From a virus: a DNA stretch of 64,000 nucleotides. A model generated the notes under the pieces. The model did not search any database, was not told the DNA's origin, and was given only the letters and a program-made list of their open reading frames with translations. Positions 22,831-33,004 of the stretch are shown here, piece by piece. The first letter of the stretch is position 1, and each line of letters starts with the position of its first letter. The position numbers were made by a program, and so were the translations under genes. The stretch is from IMG/VR virus record IMGVR_UViG_3300044825_001895, positions 28,436 to 92,435 of that record. The stretch is one strand, 5' to 3'.

Positions 22831-25800
22831 ATGGCAACTATAGATTCCAGAAAACTTTTACCTCCAAGTAAAGAAAGCAGTGCAATAGAGAAACCAATGT
22901 TTCTTGTGCCTGCTAAAAGTATTTCCGCAAAAGAAATAACAGGTCCTGATCTAAAACCTGTAGATAAAACAGGAACTGATGAACCCGGAAGTTTAGTTGT
23001 AGTTAAAAAGAAGGTTGTAAGTTTAAGTAAGATAATAAACAACAATCTTTTACTTGATCAAAGGGAAGCATCTACAAAAAGAAAAGAAGAAGAAAAATCT
23101 AAAAGAGAAAGGAAAGAAAAGGATTTAGAGAAAAAAGTTAAGAAAAATAATATTAAACCAGACCTGATAGGATCAATTCCAGGGCAGAGTATTTTAGATA
23201 AGATTAATCGTTTCATTGGATTTACTCTACTTGGTTATTTGTTTAATCAATATGGAGAACTACTTCCCAAACTTATGGAGTTTGGAAAAGTTCTCGAACC
23301 AGTTGGAAAATTTGTTGAAGGATTTGCTAAAAATATATTAAAAGGTGTAGTTGATTTTGTTGAGTTTGGTTATAAAGCATACGATCAAACAAGAGACTTT
23401 GTTAAACAGATTGGTGGAGAAGGCGCAGAAAAAACATTTGATGAGTTCTCAAAGAACTTAAACCTTTTATTGAATGGTGCTATTGGCGCCGCAATGTTGA
23501 TTGCAAGTACTGAACCTAAAAAATCTAATAATCTTTCTGGTAAAGGTGGTGGATATGGTGTTGGGTATGCGGCTGGATATGCTGCAGGTCTTGCTTCAGG
23601 CAAAGGTATTAGACCTGGCGCTGGATTTAGAGACCCTGGTAGATATAGAGCACAAGGTCAAGCTAGAGCAGGTGGATTTGATCTAGAACAGTCAAGGAAA
23701 GCAAATACCAGACAAAATATGCTTTCCCCTACTGGACCAAGAGGACCCTTAGATGGAATTGGGAGAAGATTTAGGGGAGCATCAGCGCAACTTGAGACTG
23801 GAACTTTATTTAAAAGAGGTGCTGGAATTCAAAAAGCATTATATAATGCTCCAGGAAAAATAAAGGGCGTAATGCCAAAAGGTGTTGGAAAAGTATTTGG
23901 TAGAGTTCCTATTGTTGGTGGACTGATTGATTTTGCATTCTCTCTTGCTATGGGGGAAAATCCAGGTAGAGCAGCAGCAAAAGCAGTAGGTGCTACTGTT
24001 GGTTCTGCACTTGGAACTTTTATCCCAGTTCCATTTGCAGGTACTATTCTTGGTGGTATTCTTGGTGACATTGTTGGTGGGGCAATGTATGATACTTTGG
24101 TTGGAAGTAGACCAGAACCTGTTAAAGCAAAAGCAGGAGGGGGAACTGTTACTAGAGGTGGACAATCTACTGCTGCGCCATCAAGAAAACTTAAAACTGG
24201 ACCAAAGAAGACTGCGCCAAAGATTCAACTACAAAAAACGCAACCAGGAAAAGATGTTGGTGGTAAGTTAAAACTAGAGGAACTTTATGGCAAAGAAGAA
24301 CCTGGAAAAAGAAGTGCATTAAGAGCACTAAGAAAAAGTGCCGAAGATGTTAAAAAAATGACATCTTTAAATGGTCTTGCCGGTTCAATGTTTGGGGCTG
24401 GTATTGATATGGCACTCGGACAAAAACCAGATAAGAAACTTGCAAAATCAATTGGCGATGTATTTGGTTCAGTCGTTCAGAATGCAGTAAACGCAGAACT
24501 TAGTAGTTCTTTTGGTGATATTTCTAAAACAATTGCGATGGCAAATGGTGGAGTAGTTCCTACAAGAGAGATTGGAAGCGGGCTGAGTATTGGTGAAAGA
24601 ATAGGGAAGTTTATTTCCAATGCTCTTGCGATTTCTATTGAGAATTCTGCATCAAAGATACTTCAGAACTTGAATAGAGAGATGAATTTGGAAGGTGGTC
24701 CTCCTGGATCTATGCCAGATACTGGACCTGGTGGAGGACCTTTAACACAAAGTCAACAAGAAGCATTTGAGAAAATTAGAAAGATTGCTGAAAAAGTTGG
24801 GTCTCCAAAACCAGAGGTTACTGCAGCAATTGCTATGATTGAGACTGGATGGTTATCAAATCCAAATAGTGTTTATTTCGCAAGTGGAAAAACAAATCCA
24901 TTTGGGCAAACTGGGAGGGGACCAAAGGGGTCTGTTATTGGTAAGGATGGTCAAGAACACGCTGTTTATAATAGTCTTGAAGAGGGAGTTAAATCTCATG
25001 TTGATAGGTGGAAGAGTTCTTATATTGGAAAAACTCCACAAGAAATTATAGAAAGTATTAGGACGGGTAGAGGTGCTGGTGCTCCTGGAATGTATAATAC
25101 AAGTCCAAGTTGGACTTCTAAAGTTTTAAGTGCGCTTCAAAGTGGTACTCAACCACAACCAAGTGGAAAACCAACAAAAGGCGCATTTGCTTCTGTTCTT
25201 CCTAGAGGGAATCCTCAATTTGCAAGTGGATTTGGATCAAGATGGGGAAGACAACATAAGGGAATTGATATTGGTGTAGATGCAAATTCTCCGGTTACTG
25301 CGTTACAAAATGGTGAAGTTACTGACATTTATAAAGATTTTGGTGGACATGGTGATGGAGTTGTTGTTACTCATTCTGATGGAACTAAAATTGTATATGG
25401 TCACGTAAACTCAAAAGTTAGAAAGGGCGAAAAAATTAAAAAGGGACAGATTGTTGCAACAGTAAAAGGTTGGTATAATGCATATGGTAACAAAGATAAT
25501 ACGCATTTACACTTGGAAAGATATGTTGGTGGAGCAGCTACAGACCCAACAGGATACTTAAATTCTTTAGTACCGCAATCACCACCACAACAACCTCCAT
25601 CAAGGGTTTCGGCATCTCCAGGAACTACATTTTCATCTAATGGAGTTAATTTTTTTAAAGGAACTGATGGAAAATATTATAAAATGGGAAGAGGAAAACC
25701 TGTTGAAATTGATAAGTCCACATATGATTCAAATAAGCGAAGCACCCAAGTATCATTAGCACCATCCCAATCCTCAACTGTTGCCACTTTAAATTCTGGT

Positions 25801-25872
25801 ATTTTAAATGAAAATACGGGTATGGTTATTCTTGAAATCAAAGAAACTCAATATCAAGCAATCATAGCTTAA
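22831..25872 (+). CDS. Tape-measure-like protein with glucosaminidase-like and M23 peptidase domains
   Basis: 1013 residues. N-terminal charged coiled coil, a FIGFTLLGYLFNQ helix shared with the preceding protein, then Gly/Ala-rich membrane-active-looking stretches. About residues 640-760 form a glucosaminidase/transglycosylase-like domain (TAAIAMIETGWLS, FGQTGRGPKG, YNSLEEGVKSHVDRW). About 795-915 form an M23/LytM zinc endopeptidase with ligands His809, Asp813 (HKGID) and His892/His894 (HLHLE). It probably travels with the tail tube and opens the peptidoglycan during DNA injection. Confidence 0.8.
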   Translation: MATIDSRKLLPPSKESSAIEKPMFLVPAKSISAKEITGPDLKPVDKTGTDEPGSLVVVKKKVVSLSKIINNNLLLDQREASTKRKEEEKSKRERKEKDLEKKVKKNNIKPDLIGSIPGQSILDKINRFIGFTLLGYLFNQYGELLPKLMEFGKVLEPVGKFVEGFAKNILKGVVDFVEFGYKAYDQTRDFVKQIGGEGAEKTFDEFSKNLNLLLNGAIGAAMLIASTEPKKSNNLSGKGGGYGVGYAAGYAAGLASGKGIRPGAGFRDPGRYRAQGQARAGGFDLEQSRKANTRQNMLSPTGPRGPLDGIGRRFRGASAQLETGTLFKRGAGIQKALYNAPGKIKGVMPKGVGKVFGRVPIVGGLIDFAFSLAMGENPGRAAAKAVGATVGSALGTFIPVPFAGTILGGILGDIVGGAMYDTLVGSRPEPVKAKAGGGTVTRGGQSTAAPSRKLKTGPKKTAPKIQLQKTQPGKDVGGKLKLEELYGKEEPGKRSALRALRKSAEDVKKMTSLNGLAGSMFGAGIDMALGQKPDKKLAKSIGDVFGSVVQNAVNAELSSSFGDISKTIAMANGGVVPTREIGSGLSIGERIGKFISNALAISIENSASKILQNLNREMNLEGGPPGSMPDTGPGGGPLTQSQQEAFEKIRKIAEKVGSPKPEVTAAIAMIETGWLSNPNSVYFASGKTNPFGQTGRGPKGSVIGKDGQEHAVYNSLEEGVKSHVDRWKSSYIGKTPQEIIESIRTGRGAGAPGMYNTSPSWTSKVLSALQSGTQPQPSGKPTKGAFASVLPRGNPQFASGFGSRWGRQHKGIDIGVDANSPVTALQNGEVTDIYKDFGGHGDGVVVTHSDGTKIVYGHVNSKVRKGEKIKKGQIVATVKGWYNAYGNKDNTHLHLERYVGGAATDPTGYLNSLVPQSPPQQPPSRVSASPGTTFSSNGVNFFKGTDGKYYKMGRGKPVEIDKSTYDSNKRSTQVSLAPSQSSTVATLNSGILNENTGMVILEIKETQYQAIIA

Positions 25873-25896
25873 ATAGTATCATAGTAAGAAGTAAAA

Positions 25897-27210
25897 ATGT
25901 CAGTAAATACTCAAACATCAACAATACAAAAATTTGAAATTTATTCACACACTCCTGGAAAATCTGTTAGTGTAGATGCAGGTAGTCCAAGGATTGAATA
26001 TCGTGAGAGTATGATAGATAATACTATTCGTTTGACTTCATATTTTATTGAAGGTGGAGATAGTGCTAATGATGGATCTAAAACAATCAGTGCGTTAGAA
26101 TCACTTAACATACAAGGTGCAGAAAAAGTACTATTTAAATGCAGTGATAAAAGGGGAAATATTTTGGATCTTAGTAAGGATACTTCTTTAAGAGTATCAA
26201 ACAGAGTTCATGAATATAAAACACTGAAGAGTACATCTTATATTCTACAGATGGTTTCAAAAGAATTTTTTGATAATAAAGAACTAGAGAGAGCAGTTCT
26301 TAGAAAATATACTGGTAAAATATCTGACTCTGTGAATAAGATTTTAAAAGAAGATCTTAAAACCGATAAGGATCTTTTTATTAGTCCAACATTAAAAGAT
26401 TGTAATGATTTTGGATTAAGAAAACCACCATTTGAAGTCATTCTTGAGTTACAACAATTGGCAATTCCTGCTTTTAAAAAATCTGAAAATAAAACTGCTG
26501 GATTTTTCTTTTGGCAAACTTCAAAGGGATTTTATTTTAAGTCTCCTGATGAGATTTTTAATTCAAAACCAATAAAGAAATACATTTATAATTTTGCTGT
26601 TGATAGAGAAGTGCCTGATGGATATACTGATAAAATTAAACAACTCTATGTGAATAGGAGCGTTGATGTTGAAAGACAAATGGACCATGGTGCTTATGGT
26701 ACAGTAACTGAAACATTTGATTTTTATTCTCTAGAGGTCAATAAAAACGCTCCATTATTAGCACAGGAGGCAGGAAAAGTTTTATCTGGAAAAGAACTTC
26801 CAAAATATGGTGATTATTTTAAAAAACCAACTAAGTATTTGGCAATACCTGAATCTATTGGTATGGCATATATGACTGGTGATTCTATTGATTTGCAACT
26901 TGATAAATCAAAAAAAGAAAACTTTAGTGTTGAGACAATCGCGCAAGCAGTCCAGAACTATCGTCAAAGGTTAAACTATATGATTGAGGTTGTAATAGAT
27001 GCAGACTTTAGTTTACAGGCGGGTGATTTGATTCGTTGTGATTTACCACCTTTGTCTAGTGCAAAAACTCCGGAACCAAATGCTATTGATAGTGGTATAT
27101 ATATGATATTGGAGTTATGTCATTTCATTTCACCTAGGAGTGCCGGAACAGATTCCTCTTTTTATACTGGATTAGTTCTGGTTAGAGACTCTTACGGCAT
27201 AAAAAATTAA
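25897..27210 (+). CDS. Baseplate hub protein, gp27-like
   Basis: 437 residues. Contains SPRIEYRESMIDNTIRLTSY near the N-terminus, VERQMDHGAYGT in the middle and YMIEVVIDADFSLQAGDLIR near the C-terminus, as in hub proteins of the gp27/gpD class. It is followed by gp5, its usual partner, with the CP12-like gene between. It forms the trimeric ring that holds the spike. Confidence 0.7.
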   Translation: MSVNTQTSTIQKFEIYSHTPGKSVSVDAGSPRIEYRESMIDNTIRLTSYFIEGGDSANDGSKTISALESLNIQGAEKVLFKCSDKRGNILDLSKDTSLRVSNRVHEYKTLKSTSYILQMVSKEFFDNKELERAVLRKYTGKISDSVNKILKEDLKTDKDLFISPTLKDCNDFGLRKPPFEVILELQQLAIPAFKKSENKTAGFFFWQTSKGFYFKSPDEIFNSKPIKKYIYNFAVDREVPDGYTDKIKQLYVNRSVDVERQMDHGAYGTVTETFDFYSLEVNKNAPLLAQEAGKVLSGKELPKYGDYFKKPTKYLAIPESIGMAYMTGDSIDLQLDKSKKENFSVETIAQAVQNYRQRLNYMIEVVIDADFSLQAGDLIRCDLPPLSSAKTPEPNAIDSGIYMILELCHFISPRSAGTDSSFYTGLVLVRDSYGIKN

Positions 27211-27222
27211 TTTAAGAAACTT

Positions 27223-27438
27223 ATGGAAAAGTCACTTCAGCAACACATTAACGATGATCGTGATGAGATAGATAATCCAAATACAAGCAGTCAACGCCGC
27301 CGTCATTTAGAAGATGAACTTGATTCTCTTGAAAAATATCAGGCAAATCATCCAGATGACGATCACGATCCAACATCATTAGAACTTTACTGTGACGGAC
27401 ACCCAGATGCTCTTGAATGTAGAATTTACGAAGATTAA
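27223..27438 (+). CDS. cp12: CP12-like Calvin cycle regulator
   Basis: 71 residues. The C-terminus LELYCDGHPDALECRIYED matches the CP12 signature (Cys-x8-Cys loop followed by R-x-Y-x-D). The helix RRHLEDELDSLEKYQANHP corresponds to the central CP12 region. Host CP12 binds GAPDH and phosphoribulokinase and shuts down the Calvin cycle; cyanophage copies are thought to divert carbon to the pentose phosphate pathway. The N-terminal Cys pair is absent. It sits between baseplate hub genes. Confidence 0.75.
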   Translation: MEKSLQQHINDDRDEIDNPNTSSQRRRHLEDELDSLEKYQANHPDDDHDPTSLELYCDGHPDALECRIYED

Positions 27439-27440
27439 AA

Positions 27441-29750
27441 ATGACCTCAAACTTGTATCAACCCTATGTTTATGATCCCGATAAAGAATATGAATTTATA
27501 GGTATAGGTCAAATTGTCGATCCAAAAACCTATAAACTTTTTTGTGTTCCTAATAAAGGAGACACAAAAGGTGAAGATGCAAAAGGTTGGGGAGAAAGAT
27601 ATAAAGTAAGACTTTGTTTTAGGAATTCAAATGAAACAAAGGATGAAGATTTGATTGATGCAACTCGTCATATGTCCTTTCCATCAGGACATGCTGGATT
27701 GCAGATTTATGTTCCACTAGCACCAAATACTTTTGTTAATATTCATAAAAACAGACTGAATAGGCAATACGTTATATCAAGTGTAATTGGTAGTTCATTA
27801 TGTTCTTTTAGTGATAACAAAGATCCGAAGCAAGGTTGTGCTCCAAGGTCTGGTTTTGGTGCAGGGATTGGTGGATTTACTGTACCAGATACAAATACTG
27901 ACGGCGGAAAAGTAGTCAATGAAAATGGTGCTGGTGCCGATTGTACTATTTCCGCAGCAGATAAGCAACAGCAAGATTTAAACAAATATATTTTTGCACC
28001 ATCTGCTTGTACTCCCGTAGATTCTAATGCGATTAATCGCGATTTAATCAATCTCAAAAAAGATATTGAAGGTTTAAGAAATAAAATTAATGGTCCAAAT
28101 AGTGCTCTCTCTAATGCAGAAAAGTTTTTAAGTGAGGCACAACAAAAAGTAAGTTCATATGCAGATAAGATTACTGGTTGGATTAAATGGTTAATTGATG
28201 AAATAAAACTTAGAGTAGAAAGAGGTGTTAACTGGACTGTCAATAAAGCAAAGGCAGCATTATATTTAAATCAAAGAGTTCCTTTGCAAGAAAAGAAAAC
28301 AACCGCCTTGGACTTGATTGCTTGTTTATTCAATAAGATATTAGATAACTTGAGCTCTTTGATAGAGCAGTTTTTGAATCAAATTATTGGTCGTTATGTT
28401 AATATGGCAGTTTGTGCCATTGAAAAATTTTTAAATGAATTAGTAGGTCAAATTCTAGGGCAAATTTTAGCAGCAGTTAATGGAATACTTGGCGCAGTAC
28501 TGGGAACTATTGCTGGTATCAAAGGTCTTGTTGATTCTGTTTTAAACGCTATTGTTTCTTTACTGGACTTTTTATCTTGCGATGTAAAGGCACAGTGTCC
28601 GGATGTAAAGGAATGGAATTTCCTTGAAGGTGGTAAACCATCTAGCGTGGCTTTAGATGTAAATGCTATTTTTAATTCTGCCAAGTCAATTATATCTTCA
28701 GCAAAATCTATTGTTGATCCAAATAACTTTAAGTTTAATCTTGATATCAACTCAATGATTGTTGGTGTTGGTGATGCTTGTAATGTTGGACCTATTCTGT
28801 GTGGTCCTCCTAAAATTTCTTTCTGGGGTGGTGGCGGACAAGGCGCTACAGGCAATGCAATTGTTAGTGCTGCAGGTGACATTCTGGGTATTGATATTAT
28901 TTCTCCTGGATTTGGTTACACCAAAGCACCATTTGTAAGCATTGAAGACTCTTGTGGAAGAGGAAAAGGTGCCACTGCTGTTGCTGTGATTGGTGACGTT
29001 CCGTATGTTCCACCTGTTACTGGAATTGGAAGCACAGTAACTGTCGGAACAACTGGAATAGGAACAACAGGAACAACTGGAATAGGAACAACAGGAACCA
29101 CACCAAACCTAGGAGACATTGTAAAGGGAATAACGAAAATTGTTATGATTGATAATGGAACCGAGTATCTACCAAGACCTGATGGCAGTAAAGGTGGTGA
29201 TGAAAGAACGTGGGCTACAAGGTGCCAATCAACAATAAGAAGAGCAGATGGCAACTGGGAATATCCTTATAATCCTGGGGAGATTATGAATATTAAAGTT
29301 GGAGATTACGTTCAACTTGCAGGAGAATCTCCATTCGTTTCTATTAATGAGGAAAGTGTCACTGCTCCGCAGTGTCCGCCAGAAGACATTCCAATTACTG
29401 GACCAACAATTCCTAATGGATCTTATCCAGTAATCATTGAAATAGTTGATACCGAAATCACTAATCCTGGATTTGGTTATACTTCTGGTGATACTATAGT
29501 GATTAATCCAAGTAATGGAACCCAGATGACCCCGCAGTTTGGATACAACGGACAACTCACTGGCATTACTATGGTAAAAACTGGAATAGGATTTACTGAA
29601 CTCCCTGAAATAGGTATAGATAGTAGTACAGGTCATAATGCGGTTATCAAACCAGTCTTTAAAGTTCTAAAGGGCGATGGATTGATTACAAGACTTGGTG
29701 CAGTAGATACAATTATAAACGTTGTAGATTGTGTAGGTAAACCTGGATGA
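27441..29750 (+). CDS. gp5: Baseplate hub/central spike protein gp5-like
   Basis: 769 residues. The N-terminal OB-fold-like region (EFIGIGQIVDPKTYKLFC, SFPSGHAGLQIYVPLAPNTF) is typical of gp5. A helical middle is followed by several ISPGFGYTKAPF/TNPGFGYTSGDT repeats common in cyanophage virion proteins, and by a GTTGIGTTG repeat at about residues 536-551. No GH24 lysozyme motif like that of T4 gp5 is visible; cell-wall cutting may have moved to the 1013-residue tape-measure-like protein. Confidence 0.75.
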   Translation: MTSNLYQPYVYDPDKEYEFIGIGQIVDPKTYKLFCVPNKGDTKGEDAKGWGERYKVRLCFRNSNETKDEDLIDATRHMSFPSGHAGLQIYVPLAPNTFVNIHKNRLNRQYVISSVIGSSLCSFSDNKDPKQGCAPRSGFGAGIGGFTVPDTNTDGGKVVNENGAGADCTISAADKQQQDLNKYIFAPSACTPVDSNAINRDLINLKKDIEGLRNKINGPNSALSNAEKFLSEAQQKVSSYADKITGWIKWLIDEIKLRVERGVNWTVNKAKAALYLNQRVPLQEKKTTALDLIACLFNKILDNLSSLIEQFLNQIIGRYVNMAVCAIEKFLNELVGQILGQILAAVNGILGAVLGTIAGIKGLVDSVLNAIVSLLDFLSCDVKAQCPDVKEWNFLEGGKPSSVALDVNAIFNSAKSIISSAKSIVDPNNFKFNLDINSMIVGVGDACNVGPILCGPPKISFWGGGGQGATGNAIVSAAGDILGIDIISPGFGYTKAPFVSIEDSCGRGKGATAVAVIGDVPYVPPVTGIGSTVTVGTTGIGTTGTTGIGTTGTTPNLGDIVKGITKIVMIDNGTEYLPRPDGSKGGDERTWATRCQSTIRRADGNWEYPYNPGEIMNIKVGDYVQLAGESPFVSINEESVTAPQCPPEDIPITGPTIPNGSYPVIIEIVDTEITNPGFGYTSGDTIVINPSNGTQMTPQFGYNGQLTGITMVKTGIGFTELPEIGIDSSTGHNAVIKPVFKVLKGDGLITRLGAVDTIINVVDCVGKPG
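29046..29093 (+). repeat. 24-bp tandem repeat (two copies)
   Basis: Two identical 24-base units encoding GTTGIGTT within gp5, a possible site of length variation. Confidence 0.85.
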
Positions 29751-30361
29751 GTAAAAGATTAGAAACGAGTTGGGACTATTCCCGCATTGGTACAACTCAA
29801 GGTGAATTGAGATTTGGTGATGTAATGCTTAATGGCACTAAGCTTGCCGCATTAATTCGTAATTCAAATCCAGCAAAGCCATCAGACCATTTTATGGCAT
29901 ATGGTAGTTCTGGTAAATTTGCTGGTTCAACTTGGAATCAATGTCCTGGAGTTTATCAGATTATCTGTGGAACTACTCCCGTTGATGGTGTTGCTTTTGT
30001 TACTTATGCAGAGAACGGAGATGTAATCATCGGTGCTCCTGGGGGCAGATTGAGACTTTATGCTAAGGACATAGATCTTATTGCAACTGGAACTGATACT
30101 AAAACTGGGTATGTAAATATTATAACCAACCAAGGAATAGAACTTCAGGCTGGTTCGTCAATCAATATACAATCAAAGACAAATCTTACTATTGCTGCAG
30201 AGAGACAAGTTCAAATTGCTTCTCCTGGGAATATTAAAATTACAGGTCCAGGTGAATGGTTTGAAGATTGTGACTTTACCTTTGGTCCTACAGTAGGAAC
30301 AATTACGGCATTGAAATTTTTAGATGGTCTTAAAAAAATGATAGGTAGTATCGGAGGTTAA
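29747..30361 (+). CDS. Spike/needle-like beta-helix protein
   Basis: 204 residues, ATGA-coupled to gp5. The C-terminal half has alternating short beta repeats (GYVNIITNQGIELQAGSS, INIQSKTNLTIAAERQVQIA), as in the gp5 C-terminal prism and VgrG-like spikes. The N-terminal part is globular. It is likely the membrane-piercing needle, supplied as a separate gene. Confidence 0.65.
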   Translation: MSKRLETSWDYSRIGTTQGELRFGDVMLNGTKLAALIRNSNPAKPSDHFMAYGSSGKFAGSTWNQCPGVYQIICGTTPVDGVAFVTYAENGDVIIGAPGGRLRLYAKDIDLIATGTDTKTGYVNIITNQGIELQAGSSINIQSKTNLTIAAERQVQIASPGNIKITGPGEWFEDCDFTFGPTVGTITALKFLDGLKKMIGSIGG

Positions 30362-30362
30362 T

Positions 30363-31322
30363 ATGGCTGGTTTTGGAAATCTCTTAGTCGGAGGTCAGTT
30401 TCAAGTTACCGCAGGTCTTCCTAAAGGAGTTCCTGGACCACCTGCAACAGCACTTGGTGGTAGTGCTGCTGGTCCTCCAGTAAATGGTAGTGCTTGGATT
30501 GAAGGTCCTGCGTTAATTGGTTCACCTCTTACATATCCTTCTCCAAGACCTCTTGCTACTATGATGTTAGGTAGAACTAAAAACTACCTGGCACCAGAGG
30601 CAAATGGATTGCCTATTTTGATGATAAGTAGTAGAGCATCTGCACCCACTCCAACAGATCTTTTGATTGGAGATCCATCAGGACCAGTTGGACTTACTGC
30701 TACTCTTGCGCCAAAAGTTACTGTTACTGTTCTGGGGAAAACAACTTATACTTGCCCCAAAACAACTGCGTTAGGTATACTAGAATGGTCTGGGAAAATA
30801 GATGTTAAAGGAAATACTATTTTTAAAGGTCGTAGTGTTACGACTGGCACGAAAGTTATTAATGGACCAACAACAATTAATGGACCTTTGACAGTTAAAG
30901 GTTTATGCAATATTAAAGGTTTTCTTAAGTTTGAACGTTCAATCGTCGGTACTACCAAAAAGTTTGATATTCCACACCCAACCAAAGAAAATCATCGATT
31001 AGCGCATTCTTGTATTGAAGGTCCAGAGAATGGAGTTTACTACAGAGGAAGACTTACAAACTCAAATGTAATCAATCTGCCTGATTATTGGAGAGGACTG
31101 GTAGATCCGGAAACAATCACAGTTACATTGACTCCACATAGTTCATATCAAGAGTTATATGTAAAAAATATTGAATGGGGCACTAAAATTAATGTGTTAA
31201 ATAATTCTGGTGGACTTATTGACTGTAGTTATACAGTATTTGCAAAGAGAAAAGACGTTGCAGATTTAGTTGTTGAATATGAAGGAAATGAATCAAAAGA
31301 ATGGGGCACAGTAGGAAAGTAA
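30363..31322 (+). CDS. Virion structural protein, possible spike tip/fibre base
   Basis: 319 residues. The N-terminal Gly/Pro/Ala-rich segment (residues 1-100) has PAAR-like character (AGLPKGVPGPPAT). It is followed by short beta repeats (VINGPTTINGPLTVKG) and a C-terminal domain KKFDIPHPTKENHRLAHSCI...YYRGRLT. That C-terminal domain recurs as the stand-alone protein at 32681. Role inferred from position after the spike. Confidence 0.65.
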   Translation: MAGFGNLLVGGQFQVTAGLPKGVPGPPATALGGSAAGPPVNGSAWIEGPALIGSPLTYPSPRPLATMMLGRTKNYLAPEANGLPILMISSRASAPTPTDLLIGDPSGPVGLTATLAPKVTVTVLGKTTYTCPKTTALGILEWSGKIDVKGNTIFKGRSVTTGTKVINGPTTINGPLTVKGLCNIKGFLKFERSIVGTTKKFDIPHPTKENHRLAHSCIEGPENGVYYRGRLTNSNVINLPDYWRGLVDPETITVTLTPHSSYQELYVKNIEWGTKINVLNNSGGLIDCSYTVFAKRKDVADLVVEYEGNESKEWGTVGK

Positions 31323-31325
31323 ATT

Positions 31326-32684
31326 ATGGATCCTAGATATTATTCAGTTGTTAATGACGATTTAAAGGCAAAGTTAGATGGTTCTTATTCTGCTATTGAG
31401 GATTCTACAGAGGCAATCATTGAAACTGATGCAACAAAAGGTGCATATGACGATATTATAACTTCGTTGGACGTAGATATTTTTAATGAGATTCAAAGCG
31501 TAAACTCAAATATTGTTGATGTTGCTAGTGCATATCAAGATAGAATCAATGTTGGTTGTAGGACTGATGTATTTTGGAGACTGACTGGGACTGCAGGAAC
31601 AACTTATACTTTAGTAGCAACTCAACTTTCTCTTGCTGGTTATGCAGGAACTCTTCCTAGTGTTGAATATTTTAATGGCGTTGGGTTTGTAACTTATGGC
31701 AACTACAGTACTTTTGGTTTTAGTACAGAAAGTGCATATGGAGTTAAGTATTATAATGAACCAGTAACAGAAGATTTTGAAGATACTTTTGTCACTAGTT
31801 TTATTGGAACAATTTCTACAGGTTCCAATAAACTCATTGCTTTATCTGTTGTAGGTTCTTCTTCAACTCTTGGTATCACCACAGGACAGTTAGTTACCTC
31901 ATCAAAATCTGGTGTTCTTCCCTCTTCAAGTAATATTGTGGGTATTGGGACAACTACATTGTCTCAATCTATTCTGGGAATATCTACAGAATCTCCAGTC
32001 ACTATTTTGACATTAGATACTACAGCAACTGGAACTGCATCAGCACCAGAATCTGATGGATCTTATGTGTCCTTTACTATTTCAAAATCAACAACACAAT
32101 TTACGTATGATGATTATGAGATATTTGCAGAAAGTGATCCATTTATTCCACAAACCATTGGTATTATGACGACTGGTGATATTGGTATTGGTGTATCAAT
32201 CAAATATGATAACTCTGGATATCTTTCCAATCCAATTTCCTGGAATCCATACCTTGTTGATCCAGAAGATCCAAATACTTTTGAACCTAATGTTGGTGCA
32301 GGTACGTATTATCTAAAAGTTGGATTTTCTTCTTACCCAGTTACTTTAAGTGGACAAAGGGTTGCTGTTGGTTTTGTTACTACTGTTGATGCAACTCAAT
32401 TTAGTGGTATTCTTTCAGCAACTTCTGCTTGTCCTACTCAAGAGACAAACTTGACTAATGCAATTAATGCCCTAAATACTGCGAAGTCTGATATAACCTC
32501 TGGTATTAGCACACTTAATTATAAAATAGACGTTGCAAATACCTTTAGAGAGCAAAGAAAAGAGTTCCAATCCGAAATTTGGGGATTGAGACAACAAATC
32601 GCATCATATCGCGCTGATATTATTAACTACGAAAAAGCACTCAACTATCTTGGTGTATCTACAGTAACAAATGTAATCTTATGA
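31326..32684 (+). CDS. Virion structural protein, 452 aa
   Basis: Helical ends (MDPRYYSVVNDDLKAKLDGS; C-terminal coiled coil about residues 375-440) frame a Ser/Thr-rich beta region with GIGTTTLSQSILGIST-type repeats as in cyanophage tail fibres. Coupled by ATGA to the next gene. Exact role unknown. Confidence 0.6.
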   Translation: MDPRYYSVVNDDLKAKLDGSYSAIEDSTEAIIETDATKGAYDDIITSLDVDIFNEIQSVNSNIVDVASAYQDRINVGCRTDVFWRLTGTAGTTYTLVATQLSLAGYAGTLPSVEYFNGVGFVTYGNYSTFGFSTESAYGVKYYNEPVTEDFEDTFVTSFIGTISTGSNKLIALSVVGSSSTLGITTGQLVTSSKSGVLPSSSNIVGIGTTTLSQSILGISTESPVTILTLDTTATGTASAPESDGSYVSFTISKSTTQFTYDDYEIFAESDPFIPQTIGIMTTGDIGIGVSIKYDNSGYLSNPISWNPYLVDPEDPNTFEPNVGAGTYYLKVGFSSYPVTLSGQRVAVGFVTTVDATQFSGILSATSACPTQETNLTNAINALNTAKSDITSGISTLNYKIDVANTFREQRKEFQSEIWGLRQQIASYRADIINYEKALNYLGVSTVTNVIL

Positions 32685-33004
32685 AATTTCAACATCCAAT
32701 AGACAAGTCCAAAACTCTTCATTACGAACACCCATTAACTAATAAACACCTTGTATTCACTCAAGGTCGTATTTCTAGTGGAAAATATATTCAACTTCCC
32801 CCAGAATGGGAAGGTTTAATCAATCCATCAACGATTACCGTCCACCTAACGCAAGTTGGTGCAGATCAAGCACTCGTTGTAAAGAGGATTGAAGACCTTA
32901 AGGTATATCTAAGCACTAATGGTATGCCAGCAAATTGTTACTATTTGGTGTTTGCCGAAAGACGTGACCTGCCTCGCCCTGAAACGCTTGACACTGACCT
33001 CTGA
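32681..33004 (+). CDS. Structural domain protein, paralogue of the 30363 C-terminus
   Basis: 107 residues. MKFQHPIDKSKTLHYEHPLT and FTQGRISSGKYIQLPPEWEG correspond to the C-terminal domain of the 319-residue protein (IPHPTKENHRLAHSCIEGPE, YYRGRLTNSNVINLPDYWRG), indicating duplication of one fibre or chaperone-like domain. The final codons overlap the -35 of the next promoter. Confidence 0.65.
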   Translation: MKFQHPIDKSKTLHYEHPLTNKHLVFTQGRISSGKYIQLPPEWEGLINPSTITVHLTQVGADQALVVKRIEDLKVYLSTNGMPANCYYLVFAERRDLPRPETLDTDL

